Shown: positions 33,557 through 43,565, numbered from the stretch's first letter. The stretch: 64,000 nt of DNA from Streptomyces sp. CCM_MD2014 (GCF_000772045.1 NZ_CP009754.1:5828001-5892000); one strand, 5' to 3'. Made by a program: numbers and translations. The notes: generated by a model not told the origin, from the sequence alone.

Positions 33557-35788
33557 TCAGGCCCGCTCGACCAGTTCGAGCGCCTGGGCGGGGGTCGGGG
33601 CGTGGTGGCGTTCGTCGAACGGGACGATGGGCGGCAGGCTCTCTTCACCGAGGAAGACGCGTCGCACGACCCGTTCGGCTGCGTGTCCGTCGTCGAATTC
33701 GCAGAAGCGCCGGCGGAAGGTGTCCCGGCGCTCCGTGGTCTCCGGGCTGTCGTAGGCCCCGGAGGAAAGCAGCTTCAGCAGCTCCGCCTGCGTCGTGGCC
33801 ACCGCGCCGGGCGGTTCCTGGAGCAGGTCGAAGTAGGTGCCGCGCACCGCGGAGTAGACGTCCCAGTCGGGGACGTAGCTGATGATCGGGCGGTCCAGCA
33901 CGGCGTAGTCGAACATCGCCGAGGAGTAGTCCGTGATCAGCGCGTCGGCCGCGAGGTACAGCTCCTCCACCCGGGGGTGTGCGGAGACGTCGACGACGCG
34001 GCCGGTGCGGCGCAGCTCGTCGACGTGCGGGGAGTTGCCGTAGAAGTAGTGGCCGCGCACCAGCAGGGTGGCGTCGGGACCGAGTTCGCGGGCGAACCGG
34101 CCCAGGTCCAGGGGCGGGGTGAAGCCCGGCTGGTACTCGCGGTGCGTCGGCATGTACAGGAAGGCCTTGGCGCCGTCGGCCAGGCCGAGCGCGGCGCGGG
34201 CCGCGCGGACCTCCTCGGCGCCCGCGTTGACCAGCACGTCGTTGCGCGGGTAGCCGGTCTCCAGCGTGGTGTACGAGCAGGGGTAGACCCGCTCCCAGAT
34301 CACGGTCGAGAACTGGTTGGCGCTGATGCTGTAGTCCCAGCGGTCGCACCGCTCGAGGAGCTTCTCGAAGTCCATGTCGGTGGAGGCCGGGTACTTCTGC
34401 TGGTCCAGGCCCATGGTCTTGAGCGGCGTGCCGTGGTGGGTCTGCACGTGGATCTGGCCCTCGCGCTTGACCACGGAGTCCGCGAAGTTCACGTTGTTCA
34501 CGAGGTACTTGGCGCGGGCCACGGCCGCCCAGTAGTCGCGCGAGCCCACCCGGACGACGTTCACCCCCTTGGGCACCCGGCCCGCGTTGTCCGCGCGGAC
34601 CGCCCAGACCCGGCGCATGTGCGGTGCCAGACGGGCCAGTTCGGCGTCGATCGCGGCGGGGTTGCAGGAGACGCTGCGGCTCCAGTAGGCGGAGAACAGC
34701 ACCAGGTCGTCGTCCAGCGGAAGCCTGAGCTGCGACTGGTAGAAGGCACCCATGGCGCCGCGCTTGGACCGGTTGAGCGCGGTGCGGGTACGTGACTTGA
34801 CCCGCTGGCGCAGCTTCACCGCCGCCAGGGCGCTCATCATGGTCGCGTAGGCGTCGCGCTCCAGCATCCCGTACTTGTGGCCGCGGCCGCCGCCCGGGCG
34901 GGTGAAGCCCTTCGGCAGGCGGGCGCGGTAGTCGGCCGAGGCCCGGTGGAAGAACTCGGCGCGCGCGTCCTGCGGCAGGCGGCCCGGGCGCTCCAGGACG
35001 GTCAGGTAGTGGTCGACCATCTTGCGGAACAACGGGGCGCGCCACTTGGCGAGTTCCTCGTGCGCGTCGAGGTAGTCGAAGACCCGCTGGTACTGGTCGA
35101 AGACGTCGAAGTGCTTGCGGCTGACCGTCTTGAGGATGTTGCCGCCCTCGCGCCGCTGCCGGTAGTAGACGCAGACCCGGTCCAGGACGGCGATCCGCTC
35201 GGTGCTGATCAGCGAGCAGAACGTCCAGGGGGCGTCCTCGTAGTAGCCGGGCGGGAAGGTGAGCCCGGTGCGGGTGACGAAGTCGCGGCGGTAGGCCTTG
35301 TTCCACACGATCTGGAGCAGGTCGAGCAGTTGGGGGCGCTCGGCGAGGGAGAAGGTGTCCGGGCCTTCTTCCTTGAGCAGGTCGGCCCGCAGGTTCGGGC
35401 GGACGCGGCCGTCCCAGTAGGTACGCGCGTAGTCGAAGATCAGGATCTCGGGGTCGCCCGTGGCCTCGATCCGGTCCCGAATGGCCGACAACGCACCGTC
35501 CGACAACGTGTCGTCACTGTCCAGGAACAACACGTAATCGCCTGTGGCCTTTTCCAGTCCCGCGTTGCGTGCGCGACCCAGCCCCACGTTTTCCGTGAGG
35601 TGAATCACATGAATCCGGTCGTCGCGTTTCGCGTACTCGTCGAGAATGGCCCCGGACCCGTCGGGCGAACAGTCGTCGACCGCGATGATCTCGAAGTCCG
35701 TGCAGTCCTGTCCGAGTATGGAGTCAAGGCACTCGGGCAGATAGCCCTGCACCTTGTACACGGGGACAACGAGAGAGAGCTTGGGCAT
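33557..35788 (-). CDS. Bifunctional GT2 glycosyltransferase / CDP-glycerol glycerophosphotransferase (short form)
   Basis: 743-aa relative of the gene at 29925-33533 without the long middle region. The GT2 domain begins MPKLSLVVPVYKVQGYL and has VDDCSPDGS and FLDSDDT; the C-terminal TagF domain has VQTHHGTPLKTMGLD, YMPTHREYQ and TDYSSAMFDYAVLDRP. The ATG at 35788 is chosen because an upstream extension of 22 codons lacks GT2 homology; its ribosome site is weak (GTAAGG). It is the first gene of a two-gene leftward operon. Together the two enzymes could initiate and extend one polymer, or make two. Confidence 0.9.
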   Translation of the reverse strand: MPKLSLVVPVYKVQGYLPECLDSILGQDCTDFEIIAVDDCSPDGSGAILDEYAKRDDRIHVIHLTENVGLGRARNAGLEKATGDYVLFLDSDDTLSDGALSAIRDRIEATGDPEILIFDYARTYWDGRVRPNLRADLLKEEGPDTFSLAERPQLLDLLQIVWNKAYRRDFVTRTGLTFPPGYYEDAPWTFCSLISTERIAVLDRVCVYYRQRREGGNILKTVSRKHFDVFDQYQRVFDYLDAHEELAKWRAPLFRKMVDHYLTVLERPGRLPQDARAEFFHRASADYRARLPKGFTRPGGGRGHKYGMLERDAYATMMSALAAVKLRQRVKSRTRTALNRSKRGAMGAFYQSQLRLPLDDDLVLFSAYWSRSVSCNPAAIDAELARLAPHMRRVWAVRADNAGRVPKGVNVVRVGSRDYWAAVARAKYLVNNVNFADSVVKREGQIHVQTHHGTPLKTMGLDQQKYPASTDMDFEKLLERCDRWDYSISANQFSTVIWERVYPCSYTTLETGYPRNDVLVNAGAEEVRAARAALGLADGAKAFLYMPTHREYQPGFTPPLDLGRFARELGPDATLLVRGHYFYGNSPHVDELRRTGRVVDVSAHPRVEELYLAADALITDYSSAMFDYAVLDRPIISYVPDWDVYSAVRGTYFDLLQEPPGAVATTQAELLKLLSSGAYDSPETTERRDTFRRRFCEFDDGHAAERVVRRVFLGEESLPPIVPFDERHHAPTPAQALELVERA

Positions 35789-36377
35789 CCTTACAACCTG
35801 TTCCGAGAACTGACCACGGGACCGCGGGCTGGGACCGGAACGCGCTCCGGGCACTGCTCGGGCCTGGAGCGCGCCGCCGCATCAGCGTAAAGGATTCACG
35901 CGGAGTTTCCGCGGGCACGGTAGCCGGACACCCTGTGCCCCGCCACAGCGGGAAATGGCCGCACCGGCCGCCCGAATGGGCCGCGCCGAAGCGGCTGGAG
36001 AACTTCCTCACATTCGGTCCCCCTGTCCTCTTTACCGACTTGCGCCGCTTTCCGCCCCATGTGCCCGACTCGATTTCCGCGGGCCGCGGGCGAGGCCGCG
36101 CCCGGTGCGGATGCGCGGTGGGCGGGGGAACGAGCTGGCTGGTCACCGGGGTCGGCGGGGCGCACGGGACGCGCGCTCCGGCCGGGGCGGTGAAGGTCTG
36201 GGCGAGGCGGCACGCCTTGTCCTCGGCGTGCGCGCCGGCGGCACGGCCGTGCGCGGGGGAGAGCCGCCGCCGGCCGGGGACGGGCGGCCCGCCCCGGCCG
36301 GAGGACGTGTTTCGTGACCAGGCTGTGACAGGCGCGGTGCCCGCCGGAGCCCGGAAGCGGCGGTCAGCGAGGCACCA
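35789..36377. other. 589-bp intergenic region upstream of the TagF operon
   Basis: It holds a strong hairpin (listed separately) and presumably the leftward promoter of the GT2-TagF operon. A perfect 12-bp palindrome GCACGGCCGTGC lies at 36241-36252. Open frames here have no homology or ribosome site that I can support. Confidence 0.5.
36270..36301 (-). terminator. Terminator of the membrane TagF-like gene
   Basis: CCGGCCGGGG pairs exactly with CCCCGGCCGG, and the internal CGGGC with GCCCG, forming a near-continuous 15-bp stem. It lies ~77 nt beyond the leftward stop at 36378. Confidence 0.75.
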
Positions 36378-38567
36378 CTACACGCGGCCGCGCGGTTCCG
36401 GAGCCGGGCGGGGGGCGGACGGCCCGGCCGGTTCCTGGCGCGGGCCGGGCACGGGGAGGTCCGCGGCGAGCCGCTCCGCCCTCCTGGCCCGGTGCCGCAC
36501 CGCCGCGGCGGACAGCTCCCGCACCGCGCCCGCGAAACGCTCCCGGGACGGCGGCTCGGCCGGGCCCAGCAGACGCAGCGCCAACGCGGCGCGCTCCCCG
36601 GCGAGTTCGTCGAGCTCCGGATGCCGCACCGACGCCAGCAGCGCCGGCACCCCGGACGCGTCCGGCGCCAGCACGGTCGCCGCCGCCACCGTCGGGTACG
36701 ACTTGCGGAACACGTCCTCGGCCAGCCCGCTGGTGTTGGCGACCGCGTACGGCTTGCCGCTCGCCAGGAAGTCGCTGATCACGCTCGACACGTCGCTGAT
36801 CAGCAGGTCGGCCCGGTTGAAGCAGGAGTACAGCGGCGGGCGGACGTCCGCGACGACCTGGTGCTCCCACTCGGGCAGCGACGCCCAGTGCGCCTCCTCC
36901 CAGGCGGCCGTCGCCCGCCGTACCGCGTCCGCCCGTCCGGGCCGCGGCGCCGGCTGCCGCAGCATCCGCTCCGCCTGGTCCGCCGCCGACCGGAAACCGG
37001 CCGCGGTGAGCCGGTCCAGCTCCGCCGCCCGCCGGGCCAGGACGCCGGCCGCGCAGGCGTCCGGACGGGGCCCGCCCCGCTCCCGGTTCGCCGTCCGCAC
37101 CAGTTCCCGGATGCGCAGATCGGCGGCGCGGGCCCGCGGATCCACGGAGCCCGTCAGCGGATGCGGCTTGTACAGCAGCCGTACGCCCGGGTCCGCGAGC
37201 AGCGCCCGCACCAGGTTCTCCCCGGCCTCCATCACCGACGTGTTGCCGGGGTTGCCGTCCCAGCCCTCCCAGGTCGGTGCGTACAGGACGGTCGTGAACG
37301 CCCCGGGCGCGGGCGGCCCCGCGTACGGCTGTACGGCGTCCAGTTGCGGGCGGCCGATCTCCACCACGTCCTTGTCCTCGACGCCGACTTCCGCCAGCGC
37401 GTACCGCTCGCGCGCCGCGGGGCCCGCCACCCACACCTCGTCGTACGCCTTCGCGTACGGGTTGCACGAGGACAGCTTGTCGCTCTCCCCGTGGTTGACG
37501 AAGGCGTGCTTGATGGTCGGGATGCGCAGGACCTGCGAGGTCTTCCCGGAGTTGGACGGGTGGAGCAGGACCCGGAGCGTCGAGTGCTCCAGGCGCATCA
37601 GCGTGGACACCTTCGGCAGGCACACCACCGGGATGTCGGTCGCCGCGATCCGCTGCACCATGTGCCGCTCCCGCAGCACGATCACCGGGCGCCCGTCCAG
37701 GCCGGCCAGCGGCTCCAGCCACATGTTCGCCTGGTACGCCGAGGACGCACCGCCCGAGAAGTAGAGGCCGACGGTGGGCCGGTACCGTGCCAGCCACGCG
37801 TCGAACCACTCGAGCACCTCCTGCTCCCCGGCGGGCCGGCGGCCCGGCAGCAGCCGCAGCAGCAGCGTGCACAGGCCGGTCAGCGCCAGCGCCAGGGACA
37901 GCGCGAGCCCGGCCGCCCCGTACACCGGCGCGTCGGTCGCCGCCGTGGCCAGCAGCCCGGCCGTCGCGGGCAGCCCGAAGGCGGCCAGCCGGTGCCCGGG
38001 ACGGCGCAGCAGCGCCGGGGGCGCCGGAGTCAGCCGCAGCGCCGAGGCGTCGATGTTCCGGGTCACCACGGGCAGCGTGCGGGTGCGCCGGACCAGGACG
38101 GACACCGCCTGGATCGCCCAGTGCAGCGCGTAGAAGACGAGCAGCCCGGCGACGAGCGGGGCGTAGGCCCCCTCGCGGTGCTGCTCGCCCAGGCGCAGCA
38201 GGCCCACCACGAGCAGCAGGTCCCGCAGGACGTGGCGGACGGTGACGTCGGCGTGCGACTTGGCGAACAGCGACACCATGCCCCGCTGCCACCGGTACAG
38301 CGCCCCCTCGGCGGCCAGCGAGGCGGCGCTCGCGGCCAGCAGCAGCGGCACGTGCGGCAGCAGCGCGCCCAGCGCCTGCGCGGCGAAGGCGGCGGCCAGC
38401 ACACCCAGGACCAGCAGCTTCACGGCGGCCCGCCGCCGCCCGGGCAGGCGGAGGCGGGGACGGGGGCCACGGGGCCGCACGGAGGGCCGGGGCGGGCGGG
38501 GGAGACGGCGGCGGGACAGGCGGGGCAGGGATAGGGGCACTGCGGTCGCTCCAGACTCGTCGCGCAT
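36378..38567 (-). CDS. Membrane-anchored CDP-glycerol glycerophosphotransferase-family protein
   Basis: 729-aa protein with a basic N-terminus, about six membrane helices (residues ~48-260) and a C-terminal GT-B domain related to TagF. Visible motifs are HAFVNHGESDK near 370 (the HG of the family), TVLYAPTWEGWDG, LYKPHPLTG and DLLISDVSSVISDFLASGKP. It lacks the GT2 domain of its neighbours, and the integral N-terminus suggests it works at the membrane on a lipid-linked acceptor. The ATG at 38567 has no obvious ribosome site; GTG 38423, just before the first helix, is an alternative. The G-rich minisatellite lies directly upstream. Confidence 0.8.
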   Translation of the reverse strand: MRDESGATAVPLSLPRLSRRRLPRPPRPSVRPRGPRPRLRLPGRRRAAVKLLVLGVLAAAFAAQALGALLPHVPLLLAASAASLAAEGALYRWQRGMVSLFAKSHADVTVRHVLRDLLLVVGLLRLGEQHREGAYAPLVAGLLVFYALHWAIQAVSVLVRRTRTLPVVTRNIDASALRLTPAPPALLRRPGHRLAAFGLPATAGLLATAATDAPVYGAAGLALSLALALTGLCTLLLRLLPGRRPAGEQEVLEWFDAWLARYRPTVGLYFSGGASSAYQANMWLEPLAGLDGRPVIVLRERHMVQRIAATDIPVVCLPKVSTLMRLEHSTLRVLLHPSNSGKTSQVLRIPTIKHAFVNHGESDKLSSCNPYAKAYDEVWVAGPAARERYALAEVGVEDKDVVEIGRPQLDAVQPYAGPPAPGAFTTVLYAPTWEGWDGNPGNTSVMEAGENLVRALLADPGVRLLYKPHPLTGSVDPRARAADLRIRELVRTANRERGGPRPDACAAGVLARRAAELDRLTAAGFRSAADQAERMLRQPAPRPGRADAVRRATAAWEEAHWASLPEWEHQVVADVRPPLYSCFNRADLLISDVSSVISDFLASGKPYAVANTSGLAEDVFRKSYPTVAAATVLAPDASGVPALLASVRHPELDELAGERAALALRLLGPAEPPSRERFAGAVRELSAAAVRHRARRAERLAADLPVPGPRQEPAGPSAPRPAPEPRGRV

Positions 38568-39574
38568 CGGACAACCGGGTTAACGCCCGGTGACCGCCCG
38601 ACGACACGCGCGTGTTGACGCCGGGCCTTGACGGGCGGGGAGGGGGCGGGGTCCGCATGCGTGGGCGAAAGGGGGTGTGGGCGCTGGCGGGGTCGTGGGC
38701 GTGGCGCGGCACTTGCGCGGGTGCGGTGGCATGCGGGGCGGGGTCGGGCGGGGTGCGGTGCGGGGTCTGCACGGTGGGCGAGTGGGGTGCGGGCGTGGAC
38801 GCTGCCGGAAGCGCGGTCGTGGACGTGGCACGGCACCCGCGCTGGCGCGGCGTGATGCGGGGCCGGGGCGAGGGTGTGGCGGGGATGCGGACCGGTGCGG
38901 GGCCCGCATGCGCGGGCGAGAGGGGGCGTGTGGGCGTGGACGCTGAGCGAAGCGCGGTCGTGAACGTGGCGCGGCGCGGCGCGCACGCGCTCGGACGCGG
39001 GGCGGGGCCGGGGCGAGGGTGTGGTGGGGATGCGGACCGGTGCGGGGCCCGCATGCGCGGGCGAGAGGGGACGTGTGGGCGTGGACGCTAAGCGAAGCGC
39101 GGTCGTGAACGTGGCACGGCACCCGCGCTGACGCGGCGTGATGCGGGGCCGGGGCGAGGGTGTGGCGGGGATGCGGACCGGTGCGGGGCCCGCATGCGCG
39201 GGCGAGAGGGGGCGTGTGGGCGTGGACGCTGAGCGAAGCGCGGTCGTGAACGTGGCGCGGCGCGGCGCGCGCTCGGACGCGGGGCGGGGCCGGGGTGAGG
39301 GTGTGGCGGGGAAGCGGACCGGTGCGGGTGCGGCGGGCCCGGGCAGGGGCGTGACGGGCCGGGAGGTGGCGGGGAGGGGTGGGGTCGGCGTGGACGGGCC
39401 GGGAGGCGGCGGGGAGGAGAGGGGTCGGCGTGGACGGGCCGGGAGGTCGCGGGGAGGGGTGGGGGCGGCGTGGACGGGCGAGGCGGCTTCGTCGCCCCCC
39501 GTCCGCAGCGTGAACTCCGGTGCGGTGCGTGTTCGCCTTCGCGTAGATTGCCTGGCGAGCGCAGGGATCGGCGC
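38568..39574. other. ~1-kb intergenic region dominated by G-rich tandem repeats
   Basis: No gene supported. Frames stay open on both strands only because of extreme GC content. The repeat array occupies most of it (listed separately); the last ~100 bp upstream of proB are ordinary and should hold the proB promoter. Confidence 0.7.
38640..39345 (+). repeat. G-rich minisatellite with 140-146-bp units
   Basis: The marker ATGCGGACCGGTGCGGGGCC recurs at 38884, 39030 and 39171, with a degenerate copy at ~39311 (periods 146, 141, 140). Each unit also carries GCATGCGCGGGCGAGAG and GAGCGAAGCGCGGTCGTGAA. The + strand is strongly G-biased. GGGGCGGGGTCGGGCGGGG at 38735-38753 fits the quadruplex pattern of four G3+ runs with 1-7-nt loops. 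Confidence 0.85.
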
Positions 39575-40750
39575 GTGTCGACGGGAGAGGCGGACGGGGC
39601 CGTGGCAGGGGCAAGGCCGGGGACAGGGCCGGATGCGAGGCAGGCCGTGGGCGAGGCCCGCAGGATCGTCGTCAAGGTCGGGTCCTCCTCGCTGACCACC
39701 GCCGAGGGAGGCCTGGACGCGGACCGGGTCGACGCGCTCGTCGACGTGCTGGCCAAGGTGCGCGGGACGGACAAGGAGATCGTCCTCGTCTCCTCCGGCG
39801 CCATCGCCGCCGGCCTCGCCCCGCTGGGCCTGCGCCGCCGCCCGAGGGACCTGGCCCGTCAGCAGGCCGCCGCCAGCGTCGGCCAGGGGCTGCTGGTCGC
39901 CCGCTACACCGCCTCCTTCGCCCGCTACGGCGTACGCGTCGGCCAGGTGCTGCTGACCAGCGACGACATGAGCCGCCGCGCCCATCACCGCAACGCCTCC
40001 CGCACCCTGGACAAGCTGCTGGCGATGGGCGCCTTCCCGATCGTCAACGAGAACGACACCGTCGCCACCGACGAGATCCGCTTCGGCGACAACGACCGCC
40101 TCGCCGCACTCGTCGCCCACCTGGTCCGCGCCGACCTGCTGGTGCTGCTGTCCGACGTGGACGGCGTGTACGACGGCGACCCGAGCCGGCCGGGCACCTC
40201 GCGGCTGGCCGAGGTGCGGGACATGGCCGACCTCGCGGGCGTCGACATCGGCAGCGCGGGCAAGGCCGGCGTCGGCACCGGCGGCATGGTCACCAAGGTC
40301 GAGGCGGCCCGCATCGCCGCAGCCGCCGGCATCCCCGTGGTGCTGACCAGCGCAGTCCACGCCGCCGACGCCCTGGCCGGCGGCGACACCGGCACGTACT
40401 TCCACGCCACCGGCCGCCGCTCCGCCGACCGGCTGCTGTGGCTGCAGCACGCCTCCGCCCCGCAGGGGGCGCTCGTCCTCGACGACGGCGCCGTACGGGC
40501 GGTCGTGGAGGGCCGCAAGTCGCTGCTGCCGGCCGGCATCGCGGGCGTCGAGGGGGACTTCGCCGCGGGCGACCCCGTCGAGCTGCGGGACGGCGCCGGC
40601 CGGGCGGTGGCCCGGGGACTGGTCAACTTCGACGCCAAGGAGATGCCCCGGCTGGTCGGCCGCTCCACCCGGGAACTGGCGCGCGAACTCGGACCCGCGT
40701 ACGAACGCGAGGTCGTACACAGGGACGATCTGGTGATCCTGCACCCGTAA
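39575..40750 (+). CDS. proB: Glutamate 5-kinase
   Basis: First step of proline synthesis: ATP-dependent phosphorylation of glutamate, handing gamma-glutamyl phosphate to ProA. The ~391-aa protein has the amino-acid-kinase start RRIVVKVGSSSLTT, VLVSSGAIAAGL, PIVNENDTVATDEI and GVGTGGMVTKVEAA, then a C-terminal PUA domain (about 300-391). The start is uncertain: GTG 39575 has AGGGA at good spacing; GTG 39602 (VAGARPG) is also possible. Normally proB is followed by proA; here one conserved small gene lies between. The minisatellite sits upstream. Confidence 0.95.
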   Translation: MSTGEADGAVAGARPGTGPDARQAVGEARRIVVKVGSSSLTTAEGGLDADRVDALVDVLAKVRGTDKEIVLVSSGAIAAGLAPLGLRRRPRDLARQQAAASVGQGLLVARYTASFARYGVRVGQVLLTSDDMSRRAHHRNASRTLDKLLAMGAFPIVNENDTVATDEIRFGDNDRLAALVAHLVRADLLVLLSDVDGVYDGDPSRPGTSRLAEVRDMADLAGVDIGSAGKAGVGTGGMVTKVEAARIAAAAGIPVVLTSAVHAADALAGGDTGTYFHATGRRSADRLLWLQHASAPQGALVLDDGAVRAVVEGRKSLLPAGIAGVEGDFAAGDPVELRDGAGRAVARGLVNFDAKEMPRLVGRSTRELARELGPAYEREVVHRDDLVILHP

Positions 40751-40885
40751 TGGGTCGAAACGTCCCCGAATCGGCGGTGGACGTTCCGCAAAATCGCCCC
40801 GCGATCTCGCGCGGCCTGCTCAACTTTCCTCAGGGACAAGCCCGGCCGACCACCGGGCCGAGCCGTGTGCGTGAAGGAGGCCGTC

Positions 40886-41452
40886 GTGAGCGGAGTACGC
40901 CCTGGGCCGCCGACGCCCCGCGGTGGTACCGCCTCCCGGGGCGGCACGGGCGCACGCGGCGGCACCGGCGCGCGCCCCGGCGGCGCCCGGAGCGCGAACC
41001 GTGCGCCTGGCGAGGAGCGGGCGCCGGGCGAGAAGCGTGCGTCCGGGGAGAAGCGTGCGCTCACCAGCGTCGCCGCCGGCGACCGGTTCCACGGCGAGGA
41101 GCCCGAGCACACCCCGCGCCTGTGGCACGTCACCCTCAGCGTCTCCGGCGCCCGCGCCCCGCTCACCGAGGTGCGCCGGGCGCTCGAACAGCTCGCGCAC
41201 GACCACCCCTTCCTGCTGACCAGCCGCTACGCCGACGACCACGCCGAGATCCGGTACTGGGAGGAGGCCCGCGACCTGCACGACGCCGCCGCCGTCGCCC
41301 TGCGCCTGTGGGGCGAGCACCGGCAGAGCGCGGGGCTGCCGCCCTGGGAGATCGTCGGCCTGGAGGTCATCGACCGGGCCACCTACCACCAGCGCATCGC
41401 CGCCGGGTACGGGCCCGCACCGGCGACCCCCATCGGCGTGCACCCGTTTTGA
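40886..41452 (+). CDS. Conserved small protein between proB and proA, unknown function
   Basis: 188 aa, no recognised function. The first ~70 residues are low-complexity ([12 protein letters not shown] and [13 protein letters not shown] repeats) and probably disordered. Residues ~85-185 form a compact alpha/beta domain ([27 protein letters not shown] ... [11 protein letters not shown]). GTG 40886 has AAGGAGG 5-6 nt upstream; GTG 40865 is the other option. It is close to proA and may be cotranscribed with it. Confidence 0.72.
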   Translation: MSGVRPGPPTPRGGTASRGGTGARGGTGARPGGARSANRAPGEERAPGEKRASGEKRALTSVAAGDRFHGEEPEHTPRLWHVTLSVSGARAPLTEVRRALEQLAHDHPFLLTSRYADDHAEIRYWEEARDLHDAAAVALRLWGEHRQSAGLPPWEIVGLEVIDRATYHQRIAAGYGPAPATPIGVHPF

Positions 41453-41525
41453 CCCCTCTGGCGGCCTATCTCGCGGGATGGAACGGCAGGCGACCGCCCC
41501 CGGCGCGCGCATTACCCTTCCCTCC

Positions 41526-42812
41526 ATGACCACGCTCTCGCCGTACGACTCGATGTCACCCGTCACCCGGGCCGCCTACCGGGCCAAGTCCGCCGCGGCC
41601 GACCTCGCGCCGCTGCCGCGGGCCGCCAAGGACGACGCGCTGCTCGCCGTCGCGGACGCGCTCGAGGTCCGCACGAGCGAGATCGTCGAGGCCAACGCCC
41701 AGGACGTGGCCAAGGCCCGCGCCGCCGGGACCAGCGAGGCCATCATCGACCGGCTCACCCTCACCCCGGAGCGGATCCGCGCCATCGCCTCCGACGTCCG
41801 CGACGTCGTCGCGCTGCCCGACCCGGTCGGCGAGGTCGTGCGCGGCAACACCCTCCCCAACGGCATCGACCTGCGCCAGGTCCGGGTGCCGCTCGGCGTG
41901 GTCGGCATCATCTACGAGGGCCGGCCCAACGTCACCGTCGACGCCGCCGCCCTCTGCCTGAAGTCGGGCAACGCGGTGCTGCTGCGCGGCTCCTCCTCCG
42001 CCTACCAGTCCAACACCGCCCTGGTCCGGGTGGTCCGCGACGCCGTCGGCGGGGCCGGGCTGCCCGCCGACGCCGTGCAGCTGGTGCCCGGCGAGAGCCG
42101 CGACAGCGTGCGCGAGCTGATGCGGGCCCGCGGCCTGGTCGACGTGCTCATCCCGCGCGGCGGCGCCTCGCTGATCAACACGGTCGTCCAGGAGTCCACC
42201 GTCCCCGTCATCGAGACCGGCACCGGAAACTGCCACGTCTACGTCGACGCGCAGGCCGACCTCGACATGGCCGTCGACATCCTGATCAACTCCAAGGCCC
42301 AGCGGGTCAGCGTCTGCAACGCCGCCGAGACCCTCCTGGTCCACCAGGACATCGCCGCCGACTTCCTGCCCCGCGCCCTGGACGCCCTCGCCGACGCCGG
42401 GGTCACCGTGCACGCGGACGAGCGCGTGATGGCGTACGCCAAGGACTCCCGGGCCACCGTCGTCGAGGCGACGCCCGAGGACTGGGAGACCGAGTACCTG
42501 TCGTACGACATCGCCGCGGCCGTCGTCGACTCCCTGGACCGGGCCGTCGAGCACATCCGGCTGTGGACCTCCGGGCACACCGAGGCCATCGTCACCACCT
42601 CGCAGCAGGCCGCCCGGCGCTTCACCCAGCTGGTCGACTCGACCACCGTCGCGGTGAACGCCTCCACCCGCTTCACCGACGGCGGCCAGTTCGGCTTCGG
42701 CGCCGAGATCGGCATCTCCACGCAGAAGCTGCACGCCAGGGGCCCGATGGGGCTGCCCGAGCTGACCAGCACCAAGTACATCGTCACCGGCGACGGGCAC
42801 GTACGCCGCTGA
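41526..42812 (+). CDS. proA: Gamma-glutamyl phosphate reductase
   Basis: NADPH-dependent second step of proline synthesis. The 428-aa protein has the aldehyde-dehydrogenase-type fold with [35 protein letters not shown] in pieces, [13 protein letters not shown] and the catalytic Cys in [14 protein letters not shown]. The ATG at 41526 ([14 protein letters not shown]) is preferred over ATG 41478 on family length. It completes proB-x-proA. Confidence 0.97.
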   Translation: MTTLSPYDSMSPVTRAAYRAKSAAADLAPLPRAAKDDALLAVADALEVRTSEIVEANAQDVAKARAAGTSEAIIDRLTLTPERIRAIASDVRDVVALPDPVGEVVRGNTLPNGIDLRQVRVPLGVVGIIYEGRPNVTVDAAALCLKSGNAVLLRGSSSAYQSNTALVRVVRDAVGGAGLPADAVQLVPGESRDSVRELMRARGLVDVLIPRGGASLINTVVQESTVPVIETGTGNCHVYVDAQADLDMAVDILINSKAQRVSVCNAAETLLVHQDIAADFLPRALDALADAGVTVHADERVMAYAKDSRATVVEATPEDWETEYLSYDIAAAVVDSLDRAVEHIRLWTSGHTEAIVTTSQQAARRFTQLVDSTTVAVNASTRFTDGGQFGFGAEIGISTQKLHARGPMGLPELTSTKYIVTGDGHVRR

Positions 42813-42897
42813 CCGCCGGACGGCGGGCGTACCGATCGGGGCATCTCACCCACCGGGAGAATTTCCCCGCCGTCTGCCCAAAACGACCCCCCAGGTC

Positions 42898-42903
42898 TAG
42901 TCT
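42898..42903 (+). promoter_or_regulatory. -10 box placing the start codon of the next gene at the transcript start
   Basis: TAGTCT is 6 nt upstream of GTG 42910, so transcription would begin at or within 1-2 nt of the start codon. No ribosome site is present, consistent with a leaderless mRNA. Confidence 0.55.
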
Positions 42904-42909
42904 GGACGC

Positions 42910-43479
42910 GTGCCGGAGGACGTGGGGGGCACGCCGTTCCCGGACGGCAGGGAGCCCGACGACGACCACGACCGCGGGGTGTCGGACGAAGAGTTCGCCT
43001 CCGTGGTCTTCGACGAGGCCTTCGTACGGGCGGCCGCGGTGCACGAGCCGACCGCCGTCGAACGCCTCCTGGCCGCCGCGGAGGCCAGAGCCGAGGCCAC
43101 CGAGGCCGAGGCGGCTCGCCGCGGCCGCAGCAGAGCCGAGCGCTACGACGACGGGTACGGCGATTTCGGCCATGATCCGGACCTCGACGACCCGGACGAC
43201 GACCGCGACCCGCTCGACCGCCCCTACGGCGCCCCCGCGGCCTACGGCAAGCAGGTCCGCTGGCACCGTCCCGTCGCCTGGCTGCTCGCCCTCGCGATGG
43301 GCATCGGCATGGTCGCGCTGGCCTTCGTGGCCGTCTACCGGGGCGCCTCCTCGGGCGGCGGCCCGCAACCGGTGCCGCCGCCCGCCTCGACCGGCCCCGA
43401 ACAGGGCGGCACCGTGACGCCCTCGGCCTCCGCCGACTACTCCCGGCCGGCCGTCTCCGTGCTGCCCCGCAGCCCCTGA
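42910..43479 (+). CDS. Membrane protein with conserved VVFDE-FVRAA motif (SCO2584-like)
   Basis: 189 aa with a long acidic cytoplasmic N-terminus, one membrane helix near 118-140 (WLLALAMGIGMVALAFVAVY) and a short Pro/Ser-rich outer tail. The N-terminus has EFASVVFDEAFVRAAAVHE, closely matching the start of the protein encoded at 43566-44636. By synteny it corresponds to S. coelicolor SCO2584, which I recall as linked to spore-wall proteins; treat this as memory, not proof. The GTG start is probably leaderless. Confidence 0.75.
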   Translation: MPEDVGGTPFPDGREPDDDHDRGVSDEEFASVVFDEAFVRAAAVHEPTAVERLLAAAEARAEATEAEAARRGRSRAERYDDGYGDFGHDPDLDDPDDDRDPLDRPYGAPAAYGKQVRWHRPVAWLLALAMGIGMVALAFVAVYRGASSGGGPQPVPPPASTGPEQGGTVTPSASADYSRPAVSVLPRSP

Positions 43480-43565
43480 CCCGTCCGTCGGACGGGCGCC
43501 GAACCGGCCCAACTTGACCTGCACCGGCGCGTTTACGCGACCTTCCCGAGACCCACTCTGAAGGT

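Noticed and set aside
38640-39345. CRISPR array
   Set aside because: The units are 140-146 bp with no short repeat/spacer alternation, and no cas genes are present.
36364-39804. Long minus-strand frames through the G-rich minisatellite
   Set aside because: They encode repetitive Pro/Arg/His strings because the repeat contains no stops. Both strands are equally open, and the frames cross into proB and the TagF-like gene.
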